Shown: piece by piece, positions 5,221 through 12,939 of the stretch | How the letters are laid out: each line of letters opens with the position of its first letter | Position numbering within the stretch: position 1 is the stretch's first letter | DNA from: DAOUGC01 sp034429695 | GTDB lineage: Bacteria > Chloroflexota > Anaerolineae > Anaerolineales > Anaerolineaceae | Reading direction: 5' to 3' | NCBI GenBank assembly: GCA_034429695.1 | Contig: DAOUGC010000051.1 | Location: 1 to 12,939 of the forward strand | Length of the DNA stretch: 12,939 bases | Position numbers and translations under genes: made by a program | The notes under the pieces: generated by a model | Database searches by the model: none | What the model saw: the letters and a program-made list of their open reading frames with translations, nothing else | Told to the model about the DNA's origin: nothing

Positions 5221-6396
5221 TCAATTCTCCAGAACGTGGGTGATGGCAGTGGAAGCTGGACCCCCCAGCGACTGCACCAGCGCGCGGCGTGCTTTTGCCA
5301 GTTGATTCTTGCCGGCTGTGCCGCGCAATTGCTGCGTGGCTTCGACAATCTGATAAACCCCACTGGCGCTCAATGGGTTCCCGCGCGCCTTCATGCCGCC
5401 CATGGTGTTCACCGGCAATTTGCCGTTCAGCGCCAGCGAACCGTCCTGCGCCAGCTTCCAGCCGGAACCGCGCGGGGCAAAACCGGCGGCTTCCAGCGAG
5501 AGCGCAGCGTGAATGGTAAAGGCGTCTGACAGCTCAAAGAAATCCACGTCGGTCGGCAAAATGCCCGCCTGACGGCAGGCGCGTTCCACCGAGACAGCCG
5601 CCGCCTGAAACGCCAACGGGTCCACCCGGTCGTGCAGGGCAAGGGTGTCTATGGATGAGTTGGAGCCGGTGACGCGCACCAGCGGATGCGGGAAGGACGA
5701 CGGAATCAGGTCGGCGCGGGTGATCACCACCGCGGCTGCGCCGTCGGCATACGGAGCCATGTCGAACATGCTCACCGGGTCAGCCAGCATTCCGGCTTTC
5801 ATGTAGGTTTCAAAGCTAATCGGCTTGCGGAAGTAGGCGTTGGGGTTGTTTGCGCCGTTGGCGTGATCCAGCATGGCAAACCCGGCAAAGCATGAGCGCT
5901 CCACACCGTACTGGTGCATGTAGCGCTGCATCAACAGCCCTGCCTGACCTGCCGCGGTGATACCCTCCACACCTTCATAATCGTAATCCAGCGCCTGCGC
6001 CACAGCGGCTTCAACCGCAGGTCCCACCATGTCGGTGTATTTCTCCACGCCAACCACAACGGCGGTGCTCACGTAGCCGCTGGCAACCGCCATGTAGCCC
6101 AGGCGGAAAGCCCCTGCGCCGCTGGCTTCGGCGGCTTCAACCGTGTAAGACTCCAGCCCCAGCAGCCCGCTCTGATCGGCGATCAAAGAACCGAGATTTG
6201 CCTGGCCGGACACAACCGAAGACAGGTAATTGCCGATATAAACGGCTTGCGGTTTCAACGGACCAGCCTGGCGCGGTTGAATTCCGGCGTCCTTCAGCGC
6301 CGCCAGAATGGCGCGCGCCGCCAGACTGCGCAACGAGATGTCCCAGTGCTCGCCAACCGGCGTCTGGCCCATGCCCGCGATGACAACGTCAAACAT
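5221..6396 (-). CDS. Thiolase-fold protein lacking the catalytic Cys and both His
   Basis: 391 aa with the two-domain thiolase fold (about 1-225 and 235-391) of the archaeal/SCP2 type. Family members make acetoacetyl-CoA from two acetyl-CoA. The motif normally reading VEAACASG is VEAAEASG, so the nucleophilic Cys is Glu90. The HDAF motif is SDAF (Ser290) and GHP is GNP (Asn340). I checked all three codons on the DNA (GAA at 6129-6127, TCA at 5529-5527, AAC at 5379-5377). The only cysteines are 169 and 274, neither at the active-site position. Everything else is well kept, with no frameshift, so it is a maintained pseudoenzyme rather than a decaying gene. SD AGGAG lies 8 nt before the ATG and the HMGCS stop is 11 nt upstream, implying coexpression. 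A scaffold or non-thiolase role is inference. Confidence 0.88.
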   Translation of the reverse strand: MFDVVIAGMGQTPVGEHWDISLRSLAARAILAALKDAGIQPRQAGPLKPQAVYIGNYLSSVVSGQANLGSLIADQSGLLGLESYTVEAAEASGAGAFRLGYMAVASGYVSTAVVVGVEKYTDMVGPAVEAAVAQALDYDYEGVEGITAAGQAGLLMQRYMHQYGVERSCFAGFAMLDHANGANNPNAYFRKPISFETYMKAGMLADPVSMFDMAPYADGAAAVVITRADLIPSSFPHPLVRVTGSNSSIDTLALHDRVDPLAFQAAAVSVERACRQAGILPTDVDFFELSDAFTIHAALSLEAAGFAPRGSGWKLAQDGSLALNGKLPVNTMGGMKARGNPLSASGVYQIVEATQQLRGTAGKNQLAKARRALVQSLGGPASTAITHVLEN

Positions 6397-6407
6397 GGTT
6401 CATTCTC

Positions 6408-7487
6408 CTATTTCATCGCCAGTTTACGGCGGAAGCGGACGTATTGAGCATAGCTGATCGGCGTGCGCCGGCTGATGTAGTTGGCGGTGGAAGGCGCCAG
6501 TGCACGGCGTTCTTCAATCGCATCGGTCACACGCAGGGCATAAGCGTCTGAGCCAGCGCCCGAGCCGTAGGACACCATCAGGATGCGGTCGCCGGGTTTT
6601 GCCACGTCAAGGATGCCCGTCAGACCCACCAGCGCCGCACCGGCGTAGGTGTTGCCGATCACCGGAACCAGCAAACCCGGAGCGATCTGCTCTTTGCTGA
6701 AGCCCAGTTGGGCGGCAGCGCGCTGCGGGAATTTGGTGTTGGGTTGATGGAAGACCGCCCATTGGAAGTCTGCCGCGGTTGCGCCCAGGCCTTCGAGCAT
6801 CACCTGCGCCGCTGAAGCAATGTGTTTAAAGTAAGAAGGCTCGCCGGTAAAGCGCTGACCGTGTTCGGGGTATTTCTGCCCCTCGCGCCGCCAGAAGTCC
6901 GGGGTGTCGGTGACGTGCGAATAAGCCGCTTCGATCACTGCCAGGGCTTCTGCGCCAGGCCCAATGACGAAAGCTGCACCGCCTGCACCCGCGGTGAACT
7001 CCAGCGCGTCGCCGGGGCGGCCCTGGGCGGTGTCAGCGCCGACAGCCAGCGCGTAACGCGCCATGCCGCTGCCCACCAGCCCCATCGCCGCAGTAAAGGC
7101 TTCGGTTCCGGCTTTGCAGGCAAATTCCCAGTCGCCCGACTGAATGTTGGGGGTCGCGCCGATGGCCTCAGCCACGATGGTGGAAGACGGCTTGACCGCG
7201 TAAGGGTGCGATTCTGACCCGATCCACACGGCGCGCAGTTCTGATGCTTCAATGCGCGCGCGGCGCAGTGCATTGCGCGAGGCTTCAATCGAAATGGTGA
7301 TGGTGTCTTCATCCAGCCCGGGGACAGCCTTTTCCTTGATCGGCAGCCCCTCATCCCCACCGCCCCACATTGCGCTCACCTCAGTGGCGGGCAGGCGGTA
7401 GCGCGGAATGTAAACGCCATAGCCCACAATGCCCACCGGCTGTGCGGGCCGCAGCAGCATTTGCGATTTTTCAAGCGAAGCTTCCAT
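6408..7487 (-). CDS. Hydroxymethylglutaryl-CoA synthase, archaeal type
   Basis: Condenses acetyl-CoA with acetoacetyl-CoA to HMG-CoA in the upper mevalonate pathway. The 359-aa protein is of the shorter archaeal type. Catalytic residues are in place: Glu92 in GSESHPYAVKPSS, nucleophile Cys124 in EFACKAGTEA, and His247 in VFHQPNTKFP. GNTYAGAALVGL (278-289) and SYGSGAGSDAY (306-316) complete the active site. The ATG at 7487 has AAGGAG eight bases upstream; an internal ATG (7460) would also leave the domain intact. It sits 60 nt after the reductase and 11 nt before the thiolase-fold gene. In contrast to the thiolase-fold neighbour it looks fully active, so it needs an acetoacetyl-CoA source from elsewhere, unless the complex works differently. 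Confidence 0.95.
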   Translation of the reverse strand: MEASLEKSQMLLRPAQPVGIVGYGVYIPRYRLPATEVSAMWGGGDEGLPIKEKAVPGLDEDTITISIEASRNALRRARIEASELRAVWIGSESHPYAVKPSSTIVAEAIGATPNIQSGDWEFACKAGTEAFTAAMGLVGSGMARYALAVGADTAQGRPGDALEFTAGAGGAAFVIGPGAEALAVIEAAYSHVTDTPDFWRREGQKYPEHGQRFTGEPSYFKHIASAAQVMLEGLGATAADFQWAVFHQPNTKFPQRAAAQLGFSKEQIAPGLLVPVIGNTYAGAALVGLTGILDVAKPGDRILMVSYGSGAGSDAYALRVTDAIEERRALAPSTANYISRRTPISYAQYVRFRRKLAMK

Positions 7488-7547
7488 CCAATTGACTCCT
7501 TGTGGTTCAAAAGTTCAAAGAACTGTATGATTTCAAAACAAGCGCGT

Positions 7548-8837
<1,290 letters not shown>

Positions 8838-8999
8838 ACCCATTCCCATCCCAGATTGCCGTATGATAAAGGCCAGGTACTGGCAAAAGCTATCAAATTG
8901 ATCGTTGAGGGTATTTAATCGAATCGGGAGAGGCGGGGCAAGGTGGTGTAGAGGGTTGCGCAGTTGCAGGGGCAAATTGCCATTCCTCCAACGCAGCGT

Positions 9000-9041
9000 G
9001 GTATAATTTGACCAGAAACGCATTTTTGGTCAAATTATACC
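9000..9041. promoter_or_regulatory. 42-bp palindromic operator between TetR and mevalonate operons
   Basis: A near-perfect 42-bp palindrome centred between 9020 and 9021: 19 of 21 pairs match, with 15 perfect outer pairs (9000-9014 with 9027-9041). Each arm reads inward GGTATAATTTGACCA. The left arm forms an extended -10 on the plus strand (TG-G-TATAAT, 8999-9007, with TTGCCA at 8977-8982), and the right arm supplies TATAAT on the minus strand (9039-9034). TetR starts four bases after the palindrome; HMG-CoA reductase starts about 160 bp away in the other direction. The remaining sequence 8838-8999 holds no gene; TATCAT on the minus strand (8868-8863) is a second possible -10. Best read as the TetR binding site controlling both operons. 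Confidence 0.85.
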
Positions 9042-9044
9042 TCC

Positions 9045-9731
9045 ATGAACAACTCCCCCACCCGCTACAAACGCCGCCCAGCCGCACAACGCCGCGAGCT
9101 GATCCTCGCCGCAGCGGCGCGCCTGATCGCCGAACACGGCTACGACCACACCACCGTGGACGACATCGCCCGTGAAGCAGGCGTGTCCAAAGGCGCGGTG
9201 TACCTGCACTGGGACGGCAAGGAATCCCTGTTCGATGATCTGCTCAGAACCGAAATGCAGCGCACCATTCAGGGCGCCTTCAACCGCATCTTTGCCGACC
9301 CTGATGGTGGGCTGATCGGCGCCATTTACCGCCACTCACTGCTGGCGCTGCAGGCAAACCCGCTGGTCTCGGCGCTGTACACCCGCCAGAGCCGCATCCT
9401 CGGCGATTTCATGCAGCGCCAGGACCCTGCCCGCTACACCGGGCGCTTCCTCTTTGCGCTCGACTTCGTGACTGAAATGCAATCTGCCGGGTTGGTGCGC
9501 AGCGACCTCGCCCCCAACGTGATCGCGACCATGATGGCGGTCATGGCGTACGGATTTATCGGCGTTGAGCGCGTGATCCCCCCTGATCAGGCTCCGACAT
9601 TGGATGAACTGGCGCCCGCCATGGCTGACATGGCGCAAAATGCCTTTGGGGCGCCCGGCGCCGACGCTCAACGCGGCAAACAGGCGCTGGCAACTCTGGT
9701 CAACAAACTACAAAAACAGGTACAGGCATGA
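9045..9731 (+). CDS. TetR/AcrR-family transcriptional regulator
   Basis: A 228-aa regulator. An N-terminal helix-turn-helix at about 15-60 (RRELILAAAARLIAEHGYDHTTVDDIAREAGVSKGAVYLHW in sequence order, here split: RRELILAAAARL, TTVDDIAREAGVSKGAVYLHW) is a textbook TetR domain. The ligand domain (about 70-228) is not diagnostic of a specific effector. The gene is transcribed away from the mevalonate operon and starts four bases after a 42-bp palindrome, so it probably represses itself and HMG-CoA reductase. Likely inducers would be acyl-CoA or isoprenoid-type molecules, but nothing in the sequence shows which. The ATG has no Shine-Dalgarno sequence (TATACCTCC precedes it). Its stop overlaps the next start in ATGA, implying coupled translation with the hydrolase. 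Confidence 0.92.
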   Translation: MNNSPTRYKRRPAAQRRELILAAAARLIAEHGYDHTTVDDIAREAGVSKGAVYLHWDGKESLFDDLLRTEMQRTIQGAFNRIFADPDGGLIGAIYRHSLLALQANPLVSALYTRQSRILGDFMQRQDPARYTGRFLFALDFVTEMQSAGLVRSDLAPNVIATMMAVMAYGFIGVERVIPPDQAPTLDELAPAMADMAQNAFGAPGADAQRGKQALATLVNKLQKQVQA

Positions 9732-10582
9732 ACATTCAGCATCAATTCATCCAGGTGCAGGGCATTCGCACCCACTATCTGCAGGCCGGGCAAAACGGCC
9801 CCATTGTGCTGCTGCTGCACGGCGGCGGGCTGGACACAGCCGACATCTCATGGTCAGGCCTGATCCCCCACCTGGCCGATTCCCACCGCGTGATCGCACC
9901 CGACTGGCCCGGTTTTGGCGAAAGCGAAATGCCTGCAATAAAACCCATCAGCATGGAGTATTACATCAGGTTTTTTGGCGCCTTTCTGGATGCGCTGAAT
10001 ATTGAAAACGCCACCCTGGCCGGGATCTCCATGGGTGGCGCTATCGCACTGGGCCTCACCCTGCAGCAGCCTGCCCGCGTAGAACGCCTGATCCTGGTGG
10101 ACAGCTACGGCTTGCAAAAACAGGCCCCCTTCCACAAACTCAGCTATTTGTTTGTCAACTTTCCGGGTGTGCGCGCCTTGACGTGGCAGTCAATGCGCAG
10201 CCGCTGGATGATCCGCTACATGCTCGGCTCCATTCTGCGCCGCCCCGGTTCCATCACCGGGGATCTGGTGGAGGAAATGTTCACCAAGATCCGCCGCCCA
10301 GGTGTGGCGCAGGCCTGGAATGACATTCAAAACACCGAGATCACGTGGCAGGGCACACGCACCTGCTTCATCGACCGGCTGGGAGAGATCAAAGCGCCCA
10401 CCCTGATCATCCACGGCACAGCCGACACGCTGGTTCCCCCGGCACTGGCCGCCGAAGCCCACCGGCGCATCCCCAACAGCCGCCTGCATCTGCTGGAAGG
10501 CAGCGGTCACTGGCCGCAGCGCGACGACCCGCAAGGGTTCAACCGCGCCGTGCTGGAATTCCTGGGCGAGCCGGAGAAGTAA
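9728..10582 (+). CDS. Alpha/beta-fold hydrolase
   Basis: A 284-aa single-domain alpha/beta hydrolase. The oxyanion-hole motif is LLHGGG (about 29-34), the nucleophile elbow is GISMGG with Ser101, the acid is Asp233 in HGTADTLVP, and the base is His261 in GSGHWPQ. The order and spacing match C-C-hydrolase/esterase-type members such as those of the MhpC group. A cap region lies at about 130-215. No signal peptide is visible, so it is cytoplasmic. Substrate is unknown: an ester, lactone or thioester are all possible. It overlaps the TetR gene by 4 nt (ATGA) and the NUDIX gene starts immediately after its stop, so it is the second gene of a tightly packed operon. The regulator's ligand may be related to this enzyme's substrate. 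Confidence 0.9.
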   Translation: MNIQHQFIQVQGIRTHYLQAGQNGPIVLLLHGGGLDTADISWSGLIPHLADSHRVIAPDWPGFGESEMPAIKPISMEYYIRFFGAFLDALNIENATLAGISMGGAIALGLTLQQPARVERLILVDSYGLQKQAPFHKLSYLFVNFPGVRALTWQSMRSRWMIRYMLGSILRRPGSITGDLVEEMFTKIRRPGVAQAWNDIQNTEITWQGTRTCFIDRLGEIKAPTLIIHGTADTLVPPALAAEAHRRIPNSRLHLLEGSGHWPQRDDPQGFNRAVLEFLGEPEK

Positions 10583-11068
10583 ATGGAGAACGGTCTGCTG
10601 CGCTCATCGGTGGTCTTTTTACTTGAGCAAGGCCCGCCGCCCAGGGTGTTGCTCGGTCGAAAAAAGGTGCGCTTTGGCGCGGGCAAATACACTGGCATCG
10701 GCGGCAAGCTGGACGCCGGTGAGACCCCCGCCCAATGCGCGCTGCGCGAGGTGGCTGAGGAGACCGGCGTGCGCATTGCCCCGCCCGACCTGAAACCCAT
10801 GGGCGAGGTCATCTTTCTGTTCCCCTGCCGCCCGGCGTGGAGCCAGATGGTGTACATCTTCACCGCCGGTAATTGGCAGGGCCAACCGGCAGAGAGCGCC
10901 GAGATCCGGCCTGAATGGTTCCCGCCTGCGGAACTACCCCTGCCGGAAATGTGGCCCGACGCGCCGCACTGGGTGCCCCCGGTGCTGAATGGTCATGCCA
11001 TCCGCGCTGTGATCACGTACAATGACGACAACGAAACGATCAAGGAAGCCAGGCTGGAGTATATTTAG
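10583..11068 (+). CDS. MTH1-like NUDIX hydrolase (oxidised purine dNTPase)
   Basis: A 161-aa NUDIX protein. The NUDIX box runs from residue 40 to about 62: GGKLDAGET, then REVAEETGV, with the Mg-binding REVAEE glutamates intact. The sequence resembles human MTH1 more than E. coli MutT: RVLLGRKKVRFGAGKYTGIGGK before the box (here in two pieces, RVLLGRKK and FGAGKYTGIGGK), GEVIFLF after it, EIRPEWF, and MWPDAPHW near 121-128. MTH1 uses Asp119 and Asp120 of MWPDD to recognise 8-oxo-dGTP and 2-hydroxy-dATP; the first Asp is kept and the second is Ala. The gene starts directly at the base after the hydrolase stop, with GGAGAAG as ribosome site. Sanitation of the nucleotide pool is likely; exact substrate is open. 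Confidence 0.9.
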   Translation: MENGLLRSSVVFLLEQGPPPRVLLGRKKVRFGAGKYTGIGGKLDAGETPAQCALREVAEETGVRIAPPDLKPMGEVIFLFPCRPAWSQMVYIFTAGNWQGQPAESAEIRPEWFPPAELPLPEMWPDAPHWVPPVLNGHAIRAVITYNDDNETIKEARLEYI

Positions 11069-11084
11069 CCCACAAGCGGAACGC

Positions 11085-12032
11085 ATGAGAAAAACTGTGA
11101 GGGTAACCAACCCTGCCCAAACCAATGGCAAAGCCAGACCGATCCTCAAATGGGCTGGCGGCAAGACGCAACTGCTGGCTGAGATCAGTCAAAACCTGCC
11201 GCCGGGGATGCTCAACGGCGAAATCACCCGCTACGTTGAGGCGTTCACCGGCGGGGCAGCCGTCTTTTTCCACATCGCCCAGACTTTTCCGGTTGAAGAA
11301 TATGTACTGGCGGACATCAACGCTGAATTAATCCTGCTGTACAAAACCGTCCAGACCCACGCAGATGACTTAATCACCATGCTGGCTGGCATGGAGCAGC
11401 ACTACCTGGCGCGCGAAGAAAATGAACGCAAAGCCTACTATTACGCCGTGCGGGAGAATTTCAATCAAAACCTCGGCGGGATGGACTTCTCCCAATTTTC
11501 AGGGTCATGGGTGCAGCGGGCAGCCCAGATCATCTTTCTGAACCGCACCTGTTATAACGGGCTTTTCCGCGTGAATGCAAAGGGGCATTTCAACGTCCCG
11601 TTTGGCCGGTACAAACATCCCACCATCTGTGATGCCGTCAACCTGCAGGCGGCAGCCAGCCTGCTGCAAAAAGCGCTGATCCTCTCAGGTGATTTCACCG
11701 CCATCGCCCCCCACGTTCATGCAGGCACGTTTGTCTATTTTGACCCGCCCTACCGCCCGATCAGCAAAACCGCTTCATTCAACGCCTACTCCACGGGTGT
11801 GTTTGGCGATTTCCAGCAGTTGCGCCTGCGGGATTTCTTTCAGCAACTGCACGCCAGCGGCGCAAAAGTCATGTTGAGCAATTCCGACCCCAAAAACATC
11901 AACCCCGACGACCACTTCTTTGACGAAGCGTATCGGGGTTTTCACATCAAGCGGGTCAAAGCCGCCCGCATGATCAACAGTCAGGCCGCAAAACGTGGCG
12001 GGATTAACGAACTATTGATCACCAACTACTGA
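11085..12032 (+). CDS. Dam-family N6-adenine DNA methyltransferase, orphan
   Basis: A 315-aa class alpha adenine methyltransferase of the Dam/M.DpnIIA group, which methylates adenine, usually in GATC. Seen in order: LKWAGGKTQL (21-30) for AdoMet binding, YVEAFTGGAAVFF (50-62, motif I), DIN at 77-79, FLNRTCYNGLFRVN (151-164), the catalytic DPPY at 220-223 within YFDPPYRPISKT, and a C-terminal RGGINELLITNY. The start at 11085 is preferred over 11022 because the longer form would begin inside the NUDIX gene and the extra 21 residues do not resemble the family; the ribosome site (AGCGGA) is weak. It lies 16 nt after the NUDIX gene. No restriction endonuclease is present on either side in the window, so it may be an orphan methylase. 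Its last 7 nt overlap the convergent flavodoxin gene. Confidence 0.93.
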   Translation: MRKTVRVTNPAQTNGKARPILKWAGGKTQLLAEISQNLPPGMLNGEITRYVEAFTGGAAVFFHIAQTFPVEEYVLADINAELILLYKTVQTHADDLITMLAGMEQHYLAREENERKAYYYAVRENFNQNLGGMDFSQFSGSWVQRAAQIIFLNRTCYNGLFRVNAKGHFNVPFGRYKHPTICDAVNLQAAASLLQKALILSGDFTAIAPHVHAGTFVYFDPPYRPISKTASFNAYSTGVFGDFQQLRLRDFFQQLHASGAKVMLSNSDPKNINPDDHFFDEAYRGFHIKRVKAARMINSQAAKRGGINELLITNY

Positions 12033-12559
12033 ACGGTTTTCCAGCGCTCAGCCAGATCATCCGCCCAGGCGTTGATCGCGTCCCAGTCGCGGTGATCGCC
12101 CGACTGCCATACACCCAGCCACACTGAAATCTGAAACATGATGCGCTCCTTCAGTGAGGGGATCTTCCCCACGTGCAGCGCACCGGCAAACAAGCCCTCG
12201 CTCACCGGGCGCATCAAAGCACGCACGGGTGCCATGAAACCTGCCACGTGCGGACGATACTGTTCGCCGTTGCGCATTGCCAGCGTCATGCAGGTCAAAA
12301 AGGCGGCAAAGGGCTTGCGGCCCAGCTCAGCACGGTGACCTTCCAGAAAGCGCATGGCTTCCGGCAGCCAGGCTTTGGCGTGGATCGGGCTGCCCATCAC
12401 CACGGCACGGTATGCGTCCAGGCTTTGTACATCACTTACCGGCAGCACATCCACATTCACACCGCTCAACTTTTCAGCCAGCCGCCTGCCAACCGCCTCT
12501 GCCACATCCCGTGTGGAGCCGGTGCAGGTGGCGTAGCCCACCAGTATCTTTTCACTCAT
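12026..12559 (-). CDS. HemG-like flavodoxin-domain protein
   Basis: A 177-aa flavodoxin-fold protein of the HemG/Flavodoxin_5 type. The FMN phosphate loop is TCTGSTRDVAEAVG (11-24) after the first strand ILVGYA. The second FMN-contact loop is VVMGSPIHAKAW (53-64), close to the GSPI motif of this group, and FAAFLTCMTL follows as the next strand. The C-terminal region IMFQISVWLGVW and a DW pair resemble E. coli HemG, a menaquinone-linked protoporphyrinogen oxidase, but the activity here is unproven. The start at 12559 is chosen because the conserved strand begins there; longer forms would read through the upstream gene in another frame. It is 5 nt after the membrane-protein gene and overlaps the convergent methylase gene by 7 nt. 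Confidence 0.85.
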   Translation of the reverse strand: MSEKILVGYATCTGSTRDVAEAVGRRLAEKLSGVNVDVLPVSDVQSLDAYRAVVMGSPIHAKAWLPEAMRFLEGHRAELGRKPFAAFLTCMTLAMRNGEQYRPHVAGFMAPVRALMRPVSEGLFAGALHVGKIPSLKERIMFQISVWLGVWQSGDHRDWDAINAWADDLAERWKTVQ

Positions 12560-12564
12560 TTGCT

Positions 12565-12939
12565 TTACTCGCTTTCCAGAACGGTTTTCTCCCTGCGCGC
12601 CAGCCGGATGAAATCCAGCATCAAAGCCGGGAACCACACCAGGTAGAAAATTCCCATCACCGGGGCAATGGCGGCTGAGATGGACAGCGCAAAGGGGTGC
12701 AGCAGGTGCTGGATCAGGTCCAGCCCGTTGCCGATCAATCCGCTGATGGCGGTGACCCTGCCAAAATTGCGCGTGCGCAGCATGAGCAACGAGAAGACCA
12801 CCCCAACCCCCTGCAACAGTATACCCGACATGTATCCGCCGGTGGTATGCCACATGTTGGTCGCCAGCACCGCCTCACCGGCGGCCAGCAGGCGCTCCTG
12901 TTCCGCAGCACTGGCAGCCGCCTGGTACAGATCGCTGAG
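12565..12939 (-). CDS. Membrane protein, 5' end cut by window edge (DUF4386-like)
   Basis: 124 C-terminal residues are visible; the gene continues past the right edge. The sequence has three hydrophobic segments: GGYMSGILLQGVGVVFSLLM, FGRVTAISGLIGNGLDLIQH and ISAAIAPVMGIFYLVWFPAL. A basic end follows (DFIRLARREKTVLESE), which places the C terminus in the cytoplasm. A preceding Ala-rich helix (LYQAAASAAEQERLLAAGEA) probably connects earlier membrane segments. The pattern fits DUF4386-type integral membrane proteins of unknown function, but I am not sure of the family. The stop is five bases before the flavodoxin start, so the two are probably one operon. Confidence 0.65.
   Translation of the reverse strand, partial: LSDLYQAAASAAEQERLLAAGEAVLATNMWHTTGGYMSGILLQGVGVVFSLLMLRTRNFGRVTAISGLIGNGLDLIQHLLHPFALSISAAIAPVMGIFYLVWFPALMLDFIRLARREKTVLESE

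Noticed and set aside
7512..7524. Small inverted repeat AGTTC-AAA-GAACT between the reductase and synthase genes.
   Set aside because: Only 5-bp arms with no T tract; such repeats are common and the 60-nt gap reads as an ordinary intra-operon spacer.
8850..9023. An N-terminal extension of HMG-CoA reductase from an ATG at 9023.
   Set aside because: It would run through the palindromic operator, and the 8837 start gives catalytic residue numbers identical to a characterised enzyme.

Overview
The window looks like chromosomal DNA of a GC-rich bacterium. The closest fit I can infer is Chloroflexota (Anaerolineae-like): an archaeal-type HMG-CoA synthase / thiolase-fold / DUF35 gene set is combined with a class II HMG-CoA reductase, next to small toxin-antitoxin loci. 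That placement is inference from gene content; there is no rRNA or tRNA here to confirm it.

Left part (1-3.4 kb, all minus strand): a DNA-3-methyladenine glycosylase I cut by the window edge, a MazE/MazF toxin-antitoxin pair with a strong promoter overlapped by an inverted repeat, a YdeI/OmdA-family protein, and a BaiN/HI0933-type flavoprotein. Next comes an AT-richer accessory patch (about 3.35-4.7 kb, minus strand): a small membrane-anchored protein of unknown function and a hybrid AbrB-antitoxin/Doc-toxin pair. This patch lies between the true 3' end of the DUF35 gene and a diverged 38-bp copy of that 3' end.

The core (4.7-8.8 kb, minus strand) is a mevalonate-forming operon in the order HMG-CoA reductase, HMG-CoA synthase, thiolase-fold protein, DUF35 zinc-ribbon protein, ending in a clear intrinsic terminator. 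The reductase and synthase keep their catalytic residues. The thiolase-fold protein has lost all three expected catalytic residues (Cys to Glu90, His to Ser290, His to Asn340), so it is probably a scaffold or something other than a thiolase. In archaea, DUF35 proteins bridge thiolase and HMG-CoA synthase into one complex, so an inactive thiolase retained in this operon is the most interesting observation here.

Facing the operon is a plus-strand operon: TetR regulator, alpha/beta hydrolase, MTH1-like NUDIX hydrolase and an orphan Dam-type adenine methylase. The two operons are separated by about 200 bp containing a near-perfect 42-bp palindrome whose arms each carry TATAAT; this is almost certainly the TetR operator. 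At the right edge a minus-strand pair (partial membrane protein, HemG-like flavodoxin) runs convergently and overlaps the end of the methylase gene by 7 nt. No gene-free stretch exceeds about 200 bp, and I saw no IS element, CRISPR array, tRNA or rRNA.
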